DNA of 64,000 nucleotides from Fibrobacter sp. UWB10 (GCF_900182935.1 NZ_FXUE01000002.1:496001-560000); one strand, 5' to 3'; positions 49,415 through 57,463 are shown, counted from the first letter of the stretch. Program-made: numbers and translations. Notes: generated by a model not told the origin, from the sequence alone.

Positions 49415-50527
49415 ATGGGTATGGTTCTGAAAAAGACAGATTTGCTTTTGTTTGAACTTTTGCGGTTCGCGCTAGATACAACAGGAGAATTGCAATGTTT
49501 TGCAGAAGCGCCGACAGATGCACAGTGGAAGGCCATTTATGAGCTTGCCAAGCGCCAGTGTGTGCGTGGCGTCGCTTTTTTGGGAATCAAGAAACTGCCT
49601 GAAAATGTTCGGCCTGCAAGGGCTTTGCTTTTGCGCTGGTCGCTTGATGCCGAGGCAATTGCCGGCAAGAACAAGCTTATGGACCAAGAGGGCGCGCGCC
49701 TGACTCAAATTTTTGAGGGGGCTGGCCGCAAGAATGCCATTTTGAAGGGCCAGGCGAATGCGCGACTTTACCCAGACGTACTTTCGAGGCAAGCGGGCGA
49801 TATTGATATTTGGGTCGAGGGCGGTCGTAAGAATGTTTCTGAATTGCTTTACAAATTGAATTTGTTGAATGCGGAAACCGATGACCATGCTTATTCGCTG
49901 CACCACATTCATTTGCCCGAGACGAAAGACGGAATCGCTGTCGAAGTGCATTTTAAGCCGGCATCGGGAATCCCGTTCCGCAATGGCGCATTGCAAGAAT
50001 TTTTGAATGAAGAAATTCGCAAGGCCGAAAAAGTGCCCGAGGGCTTTTATTCTCCGTCAATCAAGTTTGCGCTCTTGATGCAAATGGCGCACTTGCAGCA
50101 GCATTTTTATAGCGGTGGCCTTGGCCTTAGGCAGTATATGGATTACTTGATGCTGCTTCGGCATTCTACCGAAAGCGATCGCAGTGCGGCGGTAGCTATC
50201 ATGAAACGCTTGAGCATGATGCGTGCTTGCGGTGCTGTCATGTGGCTGTTGCAACAGGTTTTCGGGCTAGAACAAAACTTAATGCTTTGTGCGCCTGACC
50301 GCAGGCGCGGTGAACGCCTTTTGAAACTCGCACTTGCGTTCGGCAATTTTGGCCAGTACAAGTCGAAACCCAAGAATGTTTTTGTGCGCTGGTACAAGGA
50401 CCGCTTACAGACGCTTTCTTGGTTGCCCTTTGACCCGGTGAATGCGATTTTCAAGGAACTCAAGTATTGGCGTGCAACAATTTCGCTGATTCCGTTGCGC
50501 ATAAAACGCCGTCGTGTGGCGCTATAG
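49415..50527 (+). CDS. Nucleotidyltransferase-family protein (PF14907-like) of the peptide cluster
   Basis: 370 residues from the ATG at 49415 (49421 is an alternative). The nucleotidyltransferase core is visible around residues 105-140: LKGQANARLYPDVLSRQAGDIDIWVEGG, with the metal Asp pair D-I-D; the preceding helix has AILKG. Related proteins occur in RiPP clusters of the paeninodin type, in capsule loci and in peptide antibiotic clusters; their transfer reaction is mostly unknown. The C-terminal ~170 residues are helical and basic (LIPLRIKRRRVAL). First enzyme gene after the terminator; the kinase gene starts 11 bases later. Confidence 0.8.
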   Translation: MGMVLKKTDLLLFELLRFALDTTGELQCFAEAPTDAQWKAIYELAKRQCVRGVAFLGIKKLPENVRPARALLLRWSLDAEAIAGKNKLMDQEGARLTQIFEGAGRKNAILKGQANARLYPDVLSRQAGDIDIWVEGGRKNVSELLYKLNLLNAETDDHAYSLHHIHLPETKDGIAVEVHFKPASGIPFRNGALQEFLNEEIRKAEKVPEGFYSPSIKFALLMQMAHLQQHFYSGGLGLRQYMDYLMLLRHSTESDRSAAVAIMKRLSMMRACGAVMWLLQQVFGLEQNLMLCAPDRRRGERLLKLALAFGNFGQYKSKPKNVFVRWYKDRLQTLSWLPFDPVNAIFKELKYWRATISLIPLRIKRRRVAL

Positions 50528-50538
50528 TGATTTGTTAT

Positions 50539-51432
50539 ATGGTTGATACAGAAAACGAAAGATTTTATAAGGTGGCAGAACATGTGTTTGCCGTGTCGGC
50601 GCAGGCAACTGTTGGCGACAAGATTTTTGCGGAATGCATGGACAATTACGCTCCTTTTGCGATTGAAAAGTCGGACGATTGCCTTTTTGCGTTGAATGTG
50701 CAATGTGGCGAGGCTCCCGAATACACCGAAGAAACCCGCCAGGAAGAAGAAGGTCAGCAGATTATTTGCGGGCTTACGGCTAAACAGGAATCGGCTTTTG
50801 ATTTTCGCTTGTTTGGCGAGGCGATGGGCGTGTTAGTTTGTTCGACCGACTACAAAAAGGCTGAACTTTTTGTGCCCCAAAATCAAAAGTTGAGTTCTCT
50901 CAAGTTTGCGGTGAACAATTCGCTGATGGTGCTGTATGCAATCGCGACGGCTCCTTACAATACGGCCTTGTTCCATGCGGCGGTCGTGAGTTACAAAGAT
51001 CGCGGCTACCTGTTCTTGGGCAAAAGCGGTACGGGCAAGAGTACGCATGCTAGGCTTTGGCTCAAGCATATTGCGGGCACAGACCTTTTGAATGACGACA
51101 ATCCGGTGGTTCGCGTTTTTGATGGCGCACGTGCGGTTGTTTATGGCTCGCCGTGGAGCGGCAAGACGCCTTGCTACAAGAATCAGGAATTTGCGCTGGG
51201 TGGCTTTGTGCTACTTTCACAGGCTCCCTACAACAAGATTGCTCGCTTGCGGGGCGTGCAGGCTTTTGCTGCGCTTGTTCCGTGCATTTCGGGCAAACGC
51301 TGGGAAAGCGTGATTGCCGATGGGCTTCACAAGACTGAAAATGCACTTGCCATGAATGTACCGGTGTGGTATTTGGAATGCTTGCCGGATGAAGCTGCCG
51401 CAAAGTTGTGCTGCGAGACGGTTTCTGCTTAA
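50539..51432 (+). CDS. HPr-kinase-like peptide kinase
   Basis: 297 residues. The C-terminal half has the HprK fold: LFHAAVVSYKDRGYLFLGKSGTGKSTHARLWL (P-loop at about 165-172), LLNDDNPVV (Asp pair replacing the HprK catalytic loop), VYGSPWSGKTPCYKN and ALGGFVLL. The N-terminal ~140 residues differ from true HprK, and no HPr is near. In lasso peptide clusters such kinases phosphorylate a Ser of the precursor; that is family knowledge, and here the acceptor is presumed to be the 49187 peptide. The next gene starts 8 bases on. Confidence 0.8.
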   Translation: MVDTENERFYKVAEHVFAVSAQATVGDKIFAECMDNYAPFAIEKSDDCLFALNVQCGEAPEYTEETRQEEEGQQIICGLTAKQESAFDFRLFGEAMGVLVCSTDYKKAELFVPQNQKLSSLKFAVNNSLMVLYAIATAPYNTALFHAAVVSYKDRGYLFLGKSGTGKSTHARLWLKHIAGTDLLNDDNPVVRVFDGARAVVYGSPWSGKTPCYKNQEFALGGFVLLSQAPYNKIARLRGVQAFAALVPCISGKRWESVIADGLHKTENALAMNVPVWYLECLPDEAAAKLCCETVSA

Positions 51433-51440
51433 CAGGATTC

Positions 51441-51896
51441 ATGATGCAAAAGAAAGATGATGCAATGATTCTTTCCGAGGCGATTCGCCTAGTGAGCGAA
51501 GGTATCGAAGTGACTTTCCCGGTGAATGGGCGGAGCATGCGCCCGTTTATCGAAGGCGGCCGTGACAGCGTGGTGCTTGTTCGCCCAACAAACGTGAAGC
51601 CGATGGATGTGGTGCTCGCAAAGACTGATGACGGTCGGTTCGTAATTCACCGAGTAATGGAAATGACGGGCGACCGTGTAACATTGATGGGCGACGGCAA
51701 TTTGCTTGGTCGCGAACATACTGAATGTAAACAAATTTATGCTAAAGTAACGCATGTTGTGCATCCAAAAGGTTACAAAAGATCTCTTTACACGCCTTTT
51801 ATACAATTTGTCCAAAGAATGTGGGTGAGGCTTTTACCTTTGCGTCGTTATTTGCTTAAATTATATAGAGTCTACATTCGAATCCGGAACCTCTAG
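51441..51896 (+). CDS. S24/S26 signal-peptidase-like protease of the peptide cluster
   Basis: 151 residues (ATG at 51441 or 51444). Catalytic Ser in NGRSMRPFIEGG (S..M.P box), and FVIHRVMEM carries a His where bacterial type I signal peptidases have Lys, giving a Ser-His dyad like ER/archaeal forms. GDRVTLMGDGN is the third conserved box. A C-terminal basic/hydrophobic helix (FIQFVQRMWVRLLPLRRYLLKL) could bind the membrane; there is no N-terminal helix. In this setting it probably cuts the leader from the precursor, replacing the transglutaminase-like protease of lasso clusters; inference. Confidence 0.78.
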   Translation: MMQKKDDAMILSEAIRLVSEGIEVTFPVNGRSMRPFIEGGRDSVVLVRPTNVKPMDVVLAKTDDGRFVIHRVMEMTGDRVTLMGDGNLLGREHTECKQIYAKVTHVVHPKGYKRSLYTPFIQFVQRMWVRLLPLRRYLLKLYRVYIRIRNL

Positions 51897-51910
51897 AAGG
51901 AGAGTACACC

Positions 51911-52180
51911 ATGCACATTAGAAAAGGATTTGTTCTGCGCGAAGTCTGCGGTGAACAGGTAATTATGGGCGAAGGCGTTGGCGCTCTCGATTTCGGGAAG
52001 CTCCTTTGCCTGAACGAAACGGCGTCTTGGCTTTGGGCGCGTGCAAGCGAACTCGGCGAATTTACCGTCGAAGCTCTTGCCGATGCGCTCTGTAGCGAAT
52101 ACGACGTTGCCGCCGACGATGCCTTGAACGATGTCAAGTGCATTGTTTCGCAGTGGCAAAACGTGAACGTAGTCGAATGA
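51911..52180 (+). CDS. PqqD-like peptide-binding protein (RiPP recognition element)
   Basis: 89 residues. GFVLREVCGEQVIMGEG-x-LDFGKLLCLNETASWLWARASE and the following helices (FTVEALADALCSEYDVAADDALNDVKCIVSQW) are the PqqD fold, a winged-helix RRE that binds leader peptides and presents them to enzymes. Site AGAAGGAGAG. Its stop overlaps the ABC gene start (ATGA). It is stand-alone, as in lasso B1 proteins and many Gram-negative RiPP clusters. Confidence 0.87.
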   Translation: MHIRKGFVLREVCGEQVIMGEGVGALDFGKLLCLNETASWLWARASELGEFTVEALADALCSEYDVAADDALNDVKCIVSQWQNVNVVE

Positions 52181-53799
52181 AATACCTTTCGTGGTTATGG
52201 AATAGGACGGAAGGATTCCGCCTGAACATAGCGCTCCGCATTGTATTTGGTGTGGGGCGAATCTCGCTTGGGCTGTTGATGGTATGGCTCAGCAAGCGCT
52301 TTATTGATGAAACGATTCGCACAGGTAGTCAAGATGACATTGTGCGCATGATTGCGTTGCTTGTGGCAACGGTTGTGGGCGCGATTGTCTTGCGCATTGT
52401 GTTTTATTATATGACGAATGTGGCCATGGTCCGCCAGTCGAATCGCTTGCGTTTGCAAGTGTTCGAGGGCTTGTTCTTGCGTAAGCTTTACGCGGGGGCG
52501 GAACTGCATTCGGGTGATGTGGCGTCTAGGCTTTCGAAAGATATCGAGTCGGTGTCGACCACGACCATGGAAACCTTGCCGCAAATGATTGTGACTGCGT
52601 TACAGCTGGTGGGCGCGTTCCTTTTGATGCGCTGGTTTGATCCGCGGCTTGCGTGGGCCTTGCTGTTGCTTACGCCGGTGGCGATTGTGCTCGGAAAGTT
52701 GGTGTCTCGCAAACTCAGGAACATGACGCTTGCAATTCGTGAACGCGAATCCAAAATCCAGATGCAGGTGCAAGAGGGCGTGGAACACAATGTGCTCATG
52801 CGTTCGCTCGAAAGCGAGAACTGGGTGGCGGGTCGCCTGGGCGACATGCAACAGCACTTGGAAAGCGATGTGTTGCGCCGTACGCGATTCACGACGCTTT
52901 CGCGTTTTGCGCTCGGGTCTGCTTTTGGGCTGGGTTACTTGCTGGCCTTTATTTGGGGCGGCCTTGGGCTGCGCGATGGGGCGATAACGTTTGGTATGAT
53001 GACGTCGTTCTTGCAGTTGGTGGGCCAGATTCAGCACCCGATTCTTTCGATTTTGAACATGGTGCCGCAAGTGGTGCATACCACCGCAAGCATTGACCGC
53101 TTGGAAGATCTTGAAAAATCCAAGGAGCCTGAATGTGACGGAACGCCTATGGCGCTTGAAGGTTCGCTTGGGGTTCGACTCGAGAACCTGCATTTTGGCT
53201 ATGCGGCGGGCCGGCACGAGGTCTTGGAAGGATTCAGTCACGATTTTGAACCTGGTTCCAAGACGGCGATTATGGGCAAGACTGGCGCTGGAAAGACGAC
53301 TCTGTTCCGACTGTTGCTTGGCTTTGTAAGGCCCGATAGCGGGCGAATGTTAATTTATTCAAGCTCCGAGGTGTGTGCGATTGGCAAAGAGACTCGCACG
53401 AATTTTGTGTACGTGCCGCAGGGCAATACTTTGCTGAGCGGGAGCGTTCGCTTGAATTTGCAACTGGCCAAGCCCGATGCAAGCGAGCAAGAAATGTTGC
53501 AAGCCCTGCATGCGGCCTGTGCTGACTTTGTGCTGGATTTGCCCGATGGCTTGAATACAGAAATCGGCGAGCGCGGCCGTGGCCTGAGCGAGGGCCAGGC
53601 ACAACGAATTGGAATTGCCCGCGGGCTTTTACGGCCTGGGAATGTTTGGCTGTTTGACGAGGTGAGTTCTTCGCTCGATGAATCGACGGAGCGCGAATTG
53701 TTCGAAAGGCTGTTTGCGACTTACCCCGACAAGACCATGATTTTTGTGACGCACCGTTCGGCAATGTCTGAAATTTGCGACGAAGTCGTTCGACTATGA
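52177..53799 (+). CDS. ABC exporter of the peptide cluster
   Basis: 540 residues from the ATG at 52177. A half-transporter with six helices (about 20-300) and an ATPase domain: Walker A MGKTGAGKTTLFRLL, Q-loop VYVPQGNTLL, signature LSEGQAQRIGIARG, Walker B VWLFDEVSSSLDE, H-loop VTHRSAM. There is no C39 peptidase domain at the N-terminus, so leader removal must be done by another protein, which fits the S26-like protease two genes earlier. Likely exports the mature peptide as a homodimer. Confidence 0.88.
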   Translation: MKYLSWLWNRTEGFRLNIALRIVFGVGRISLGLLMVWLSKRFIDETIRTGSQDDIVRMIALLVATVVGAIVLRIVFYYMTNVAMVRQSNRLRLQVFEGLFLRKLYAGAELHSGDVASRLSKDIESVSTTTMETLPQMIVTALQLVGAFLLMRWFDPRLAWALLLLTPVAIVLGKLVSRKLRNMTLAIRERESKIQMQVQEGVEHNVLMRSLESENWVAGRLGDMQQHLESDVLRRTRFTTLSRFALGSAFGLGYLLAFIWGGLGLRDGAITFGMMTSFLQLVGQIQHPILSILNMVPQVVHTTASIDRLEDLEKSKEPECDGTPMALEGSLGVRLENLHFGYAAGRHEVLEGFSHDFEPGSKTAIMGKTGAGKTTLFRLLLGFVRPDSGRMLIYSSSEVCAIGKETRTNFVYVPQGNTLLSGSVRLNLQLAKPDASEQEMLQALHAACADFVLDLPDGLNTEIGERGRGLSEGQAQRIGIARGLLRPGNVWLFDEVSSSLDESTERELFERLFATYPDKTMIFVTHRSAMSEICDEVVRL

Positions 53800-54341
53800 A
53801 AATGCATCCGCTTAAACACTTTATAACGATTACGAAGCACCGGAACGAGGTGATTCGGCTTTGCTTTAAGGCCGGAATCGGGTTCCAAGGCTTGTTCCAC
53901 GATTTGTCGAAGTACAGCCCGACTGAATTTATTCCGGGGGCCAAGTATTACATGGGCGATCAGTCGCCTAACAATGGGGAACGCAACGACAAGGGCTATA
54001 GCTTGGCTTGGATGCATCATAAGGGCCGGAACAAGCACCATTTTGAATTCTGGTATGACTACGAAATGGCGACCAAAAAGCTTGTGCCGATTGATATGCC
54101 GGACCGCTACATTAAAGAGATGTTTTGCGACCGTGTGGCGGCTTCTAAGACTTACAACAAGGCGGGCTATACGCAAGAATCGCCGCTTTTGTATTTGACT
54201 AAAAGTACGGCCCGCGAAAAGATGACTGAAAAGACTTACCGCAAGTTGCTTTACTTGCTCAAAATGCTTGCCGAAAAAGGTGAAAAAGAAACGCTTGCGT
54301 TCATGAAACGGACGAAGGTTCTGCCTGAAGCAGAAGTTTAA
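53796..54341 (+). CDS. DUF5662 family protein
   Basis: 181 residues from the ATG overlapping the ABC stop. The His/Asp-rich pattern (HPLKHFITITKHRNEV, GLFHDLSKYSPTEF, NGERNDKGYSLAWMHHKGRNKHHFEFW, DRVAASKTYN) looks like an HD-type metal-binding helical bundle. Known from many genomes, no established function. Because it overlaps the exporter it may belong to the peptide operon, but the family is also common elsewhere. Overlaps the end of the convergent methyltransferase gene by 4 bases. Confidence 0.8.
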   Translation: MKMHPLKHFITITKHRNEVIRLCFKAGIGFQGLFHDLSKYSPTEFIPGAKYYMGDQSPNNGERNDKGYSLAWMHHKGRNKHHFEFWYDYEMATKKLVPIDMPDRYIKEMFCDRVAASKTYNKAGYTQESPLLYLTKSTAREKMTEKTYRKLLYLLKMLAEKGEKETLAFMKRTKVLPEAEV

Positions 54342-55711
54342 ATTTTAGCGATAAATACGTTCAGGCTGAAGCCGCCGTGGCTGGTGGCGATGCATTTGGC
54401 GGCCGGATTGTGCTCGGGCGATAAGCCGGGGCACTCTCGCAGCAAGTTTGCGGTGCATGTGTATGCGGAGCCAGGGCGGTTGTCGTCTTTGGGCGCAAGG
54501 ATTGCGACTGTGAGCGGTTTGCCGAGGGTGCGCAGGGCGCGGGCGAGCTCGGCGAGTCGGCGGCCAATGCGCGTGTAGAGCTTGGGCGCGTCAAAATCGA
54601 GACGCTTGCCGTAGGGCGGATTCAGAACGATAACGGGCGAAGATTCTCCGCACAGTTCGGCAATTTCAGGCGCGGTGTAGCTGAAAAAATCGCGGAGCTC
54701 TGGCGAGACGGGCGCGGGCTCGATGCCTGCGAGCGGCGAGCATTCCACATTGTGCTTGATGATTTCGACAGCCTTTGGCGAAATGTCGCTGGTGAGGATG
54801 CGCGCGATTAGATTCTTCGACTCCACGCCGTTCGGCGTTTCGCTCAGAATGACACGCTCTTGTTTGATGATGTGGTTCCAGGTAGCGGGCTTGAATGCGG
54901 GCTGGTGCTTTAAGGCGAAATCGCGGCATTTCCCTGGAATGATCCCGTTTGCCGTGTAAGCCGCTTCGAGGCTGAATGTGCCGCTGCCGGCCATTAAGTC
55001 AAGTAGACAGTAGGAAGTAGATGGTAGACCGTGGAATGATTCGAAAATCATCGCGGCGGCGATGGTTTCTTTGAGCGGAGCGTCATTCACGAATCGCTCG
55101 TGACCGCGCTTGTAAAGTTCTTCGCCTGCAAGGTCAAGCCAAATTGTGCAGCGGTCATCGACGAGGGTGACGAAGATGTTTTGAGGCTCCGGCAGAAATT
55201 GCTGTTCCCGGCCTTCGCCGGGATGACATGGGGCGTGCGAGTTGATGACGTTTTGCAGGCGTTCGGCGACGGCGTCGCTGTGGTACAGGCGCGAATGCTT
55301 GCAAGTCACGTGAATACGGAGCGAGTTGCTAGAAATACTCCTTTCGTCTCTCGTCTGTAGGGCGTAGCCCGTTCTCTCGTCTGATAAGTACAGCTCCCAC
55401 GGAATTTCGGCGGCTTTCTTTTCGAGGTCGCGGAAGTTTTCGGCCTTGAAGTCGGCAATGTGCATTTGCACTCGGTTTGCAATGCGACTGTAGGCAACAA
55501 CCTTCCACGCTTCGGTAATCTTGGCGGTAAATTCGACCTTGCCGTCGCCAGCAATACGAGGCTCGCTTTCGCTATCAGCGAATTCTAGCCCGAAACCCTG
55601 CAATTCGTGTACTAGAGTTTGTTCGAAACCAAGCGGTGTAATCGCCAAAAAACGGTGCGGCTTACCAATCACCTGCCGCTTGATGCGCTTTTCGAGGGCT
55701 GTAGAGAGCAT
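54338..55711 (-). CDS. THUMP-domain class I SAM methyltransferase (RlmL/RlmK N-like), interrupted by in-frame repeats
   Basis: 457 residues. The N-terminal THUMP region (about 20-200) binds RNA; the methyltransferase has motif I LLDLMAGSGTFSLEAA and the catalytic NPPYG (about 364-368), which fits 23S rRNA m2G2445-type enzymes. It is longer than the family's usual ~380 residues because of at least four segments that look like translated dispersed repeats: about 110-127, 161-174, 227-235 and 288-300. The frame stays open and all catalytic motifs remain, so it is probably still active. Preceded by a 56-residue gene. Confidence 0.85.
   Translation of the reverse strand: MLSTALEKRIKRQVIGKPHRFLAITPLGFEQTLVHELQGFGLEFADSESEPRIAGDGKVEFTAKITEAWKVVAYSRIANRVQMHIADFKAENFRDLEKKAAEIPWELYLSDERTGYALQTRDERSISSNSLRIHVTCKHSRLYHSDAVAERLQNVINSHAPCHPGEGREQQFLPEPQNIFVTLVDDRCTIWLDLAGEELYKRGHERFVNDAPLKETIAAAMIFESFHGLPSTSYCLLDLMAGSGTFSLEAAYTANGIIPGKCRDFALKHQPAFKPATWNHIIKQERVILSETPNGVESKNLIARILTSDISPKAVEIIKHNVECSPLAGIEPAPVSPELRDFFSYTAPEIAELCGESSPVIVLNPPYGKRLDFDAPKLYTRIGRRLAELARALRTLGKPLTVAILAPKDDNRPGSAYTCTANLLRECPGLSPEHNPAAKCIATSHGGFSLNVFIAKI
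54811..54853 (+). repeat. Intragenic palindromic repeat (CATTCTGAGCG-type)
   Basis: GATTCTTCGACTCC then CGCCG-tt-CGGCG, then CGCTCAGAATGACA. A known style of bacterial intergenic repeat that is here in frame in the methyltransferase (residues ~287-300). Confidence 0.6.
55001..55030 (+). repeat. Intragenic TAGACAGTA-type microrepeat
   Basis: AAGTAGACAGTAGGAAGT, in frame at residues ~227-237 of the methyltransferase, just before motif I. Shared with 47016. Confidence 0.5.
55205..55228 (+). repeat. Intragenic palindromic repeat (TCCCGGC-CTTC-GCCGGGA type)
   Basis: CCCGGC (55207-55212) and GCCGGG (55217-55222) around CTTC, followed by ATGACA. Encodes the CHPGEGR part of the methyltransferase. 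Confidence 0.6.
55348..55383 (+). repeat. Intragenic CTCTCGTCTG repeat pair
   Basis: CTCTCGTCTG occurs at 55348-55357 and 55374-55383, separated by a small GGGC-gta-GCCC hairpin. In frame at residues ~110-122 of the methyltransferase. Confidence 0.55.
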
Positions 55712-55712
55712 G

Positions 55713-55883
55713 CTATGAATATAGAAATTGTTTCTGGGAACTCGTAACGTCTAGTTTTACTAGCTGCGTTGTAAAGTACGGTACGGTCGATAAAGGATTC
55801 GTATTTCCACTTTTATTTTTGTCTTCGTCCGCCAGCAGAAGGATTTCGTTGAGGAAATCCTTGATTGCGTCTTTTTTAGTCAT
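55713..55883 (-). CDS. Small protein, 56 residues, unknown
   Basis: Site TGGAGG eight bases before the ATG at 55883. Sequence begins MTKKDAIKDFLNEILLLADED, an amphipathic helix, and continues NKSGNTNPLSTVPYFTTQLV to a TAG at 55713. It lies 30 bases after the RhuM-like gene and 1 base before the methyltransferase gene begins. It may be a fragment; no function recognised. Confidence 0.45.
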   Translation of the reverse strand: MTKKDAIKDFLNEILLLADEDKNKSGNTNPLSTVPYFTTQLVKLDVTSSQKQFLYS

Positions 55884-55913
55884 GATAATACCTCCATCGG
55901 AATTCGGGTGCAG

Positions 55914-56804
55914 TTACTTCACCATTGCGAGTATCTGTTCTTTGGTAATAAGATTCAGTACTGAGAAGGCAGTCATTTGGTTTCCTAAATCCTTGAATGA
56001 CGCTCCCACATGATAAACCTTGTCGTCGACGATGATGAATCGGTCGTGGACCTCACGCATATTTTCCAAACGAACTGTCGGGAATTGCCTGTTCAGACGG
56101 GCCTCTTCTTCCCTCATGGCGTGGGTGATTCTAGCAGAATAGATGGTAGCGTTTACGCCTTCGGCGCGTTTTGCCATAAGAGATAGAACCATGTCGTTTG
56201 CAAACGGATCAATAATGACTAGTTCTTTTTTCGCAGAACGTACCAGTTGCACAGCAAACTCGTAGCCGCTCCAATGAGCATTCGCCGGCAACAAACCCTC
56301 ACTAGGTGGCAAGTTCGCCTTCACAAAGAAATCCACCTGCTTTTCGAGATAAATGACTCGTGAATCTAGTTTTTCTAGCCTGTTTTCGTGCGAAATGAGC
56401 CTTTGGTTGACGCTGCAACCTCGGAGCAGATGCTCTTTCAAAACTTGATTAGCCCAACGGCGAAATTTTGTCGCGACGGCAGATTTGACCCGGTAACCGA
56501 GTGATAGAATCATGTCCAGATTGTAGAATGGAATCTGACGCTTAACTCTTCTGGATCCTTCTATTTGAACTTGTCGGAATTTCCGACAGGTTGACTCCAG
56601 GTCTAACTCGTTTTCTTCATAGATATGACCAATGTGTTCAACGATGTTTGTTCGTGAAGTGCCGAACAACTCCGCCATCTGCGCTTGTGTTAGCCAGACG
56701 GTTTCGTTTTCAACCCGCACTTCGATGTGGAATTCTCCGCCCTCAGGTTGGTACACGATAATCTCGTTCTTTTCGGCAACCGGCAGAATCTCTTTTTCGC
56801 TCAT
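55914..56804 (-). CDS. RhuM-family protein with C-terminal PLD-like domain
   Basis: 296 residues. The N-terminal ~110 residues match the RhuM/virulence-RhuM pattern: VRVENETVWLTQAQMAELFGTSRTNIVEHI (helix-turn-helix), STCRKFRQVQIEGSRRVKRQIPFYNLDMILSLGYRVKSAVATKFRRWAN. After a coiled segment, residues ~175-296 look phospholipase D-like: LVIIDPFANDMVL and HDRFIIVDDKVYHVGASFKDLG, a HxD-type half-site. RhuM proteins are found with mobile or defence genes; this fusion may be a regulator or nuclease-related. A palindrome 58 bases upstream may be its operator. Confidence 0.8.
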   Translation of the reverse strand: MSEKEILPVAEKNEIIVYQPEGGEFHIEVRVENETVWLTQAQMAELFGTSRTNIVEHIGHIYEENELDLESTCRKFRQVQIEGSRRVKRQIPFYNLDMILSLGYRVKSAVATKFRRWANQVLKEHLLRGCSVNQRLISHENRLEKLDSRVIYLEKQVDFFVKANLPPSEGLLPANAHWSGYEFAVQLVRSAKKELVIIDPFANDMVLSLMAKRAEGVNATIYSARITHAMREEEARLNRQFPTVRLENMREVHDRFIIVDDKVYHVGASFKDLGNQMTAFSVLNLITKEQILAMVK

Positions 56805-56861
56805 AAAAAATCCTTGAATTTTGGATTAAAGCTCAAATCTAGATACCCAAATTGAAAATCG

Positions 56862-56879
56862 TGCAATCAGGTGATTGCA
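56862..56879. promoter_or_regulatory. Operator-like palindrome upstream of the RhuM-family gene
   Basis: TGCAATCA-gg-TGATTGCA, a perfect 8-base inverted repeat, 58 bases upstream of the RhuM-family start. Not followed by a T run, so not a terminator. Confidence 0.45.
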
Positions 56880-57002
56880 AGGTTTGTAAAAGATTTTTCT
56901 TGATTTTGGGGTGAGTGAGCGGGGTGATTCTTGTTGAAAAGTTCAAACGCTTGCTTAATTGGCATAAAGGAGATATATTCGTAGTTGCAAAAAACAAACT
57001 AA

Positions 57003-57272
57003 GTATATTTACATGAGTATCTCGACAAAGATGTCGTGGAGGAGTTGCGTATGCGCATGAGTATCGGACAAGCTTTGGGCATTAAGACGGCTGGAGATCG
57101 TCTGCGAGCTGCGGAACGTGCGGCTCTTCGCCGTGGCGTAAAAAAAGGTGCTCAACAGGAACGCGAAAAGAACGAAGCGGACAATGCTGCTCGCGATTCT
57201 AAGCGTGCCGATTACTTGCGTTCGCAGAATGTGCCGGAGAACGTGATTTCGGCGATGCTCGCCTTGAAGTAG
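57003..57272 (+). pseudogene. Remnant of a Rpn / PD-(D/E)XK nuclease-family gene (C-terminal end)
   Basis: The frame opens after a TAA at 57000-57002 with no suitable start and reads YLHEYLDKDVVEELRMRMSI-GQALGIKTAGDRL, which corresponds to the C-terminal part of full-length Rpn family 'transposase' proteins (about 300 residues). The end, EREKNEADNAARDSKRADYLRS then NVPENVISAMLALK, is the usual coiled tail. The catalytic N-terminal domain is missing. A shorter reading from the ATG at 57051 (73 residues) is possible but has no clear ribosome site. Confidence 0.6.
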
Positions 57273-57338
57273 CAGAACTCTTCCCCCATCCCCCCAAAAG
57301 ATTTAGTGCCCGGATCCGTCGGATTCGGGTGCTTTTTT
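57147..57338 (+). repeat. Direct repeat shared with 58806-58986
   Basis: The tail-coding region plus stop plus terminator-like hairpin is about 85% identical in both places, e.g. GAACGCGAAAAGAACGAAGC and GTGATTTCGGCGATGCTCGC. Fits two decayed copies of the same gene family. Confidence 0.7.
57306..57338 (+). terminator. Terminator after the first Rpn remnant
   Basis: GTGCCCGGATCCG and CGGATTCGGGTGC form a nearly perfect stem with a minimal loop, followed by six Ts. Confidence 0.8.
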
Positions 57339-57463
57339 AGTCGTTTGCGCCTCCTTTGCGAAGGATTGCCGCGATAGAGGTCTATTTGCTTAGGGCTTGC
57401 CTTTTCAGATTGTCTGTGAAACGCTTGACTGCGGCGTATGTAACCCGACGACTGTTGCCCTTT

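Noticed and set aside
47300..54341. Classical lasso peptide cluster
   Set aside because: No asparagine-synthetase-like cyclase and no transglutaminase-like B2 gene in the window, so the lasso label cannot be applied.
57036..57272. An intact 78-residue gene starting at GTG 57036
   Set aside because: The reading frame continues upstream with clear similarity to the C-terminal part of the Rpn family, and there is no convincing ribosome site, so it is a remnant.
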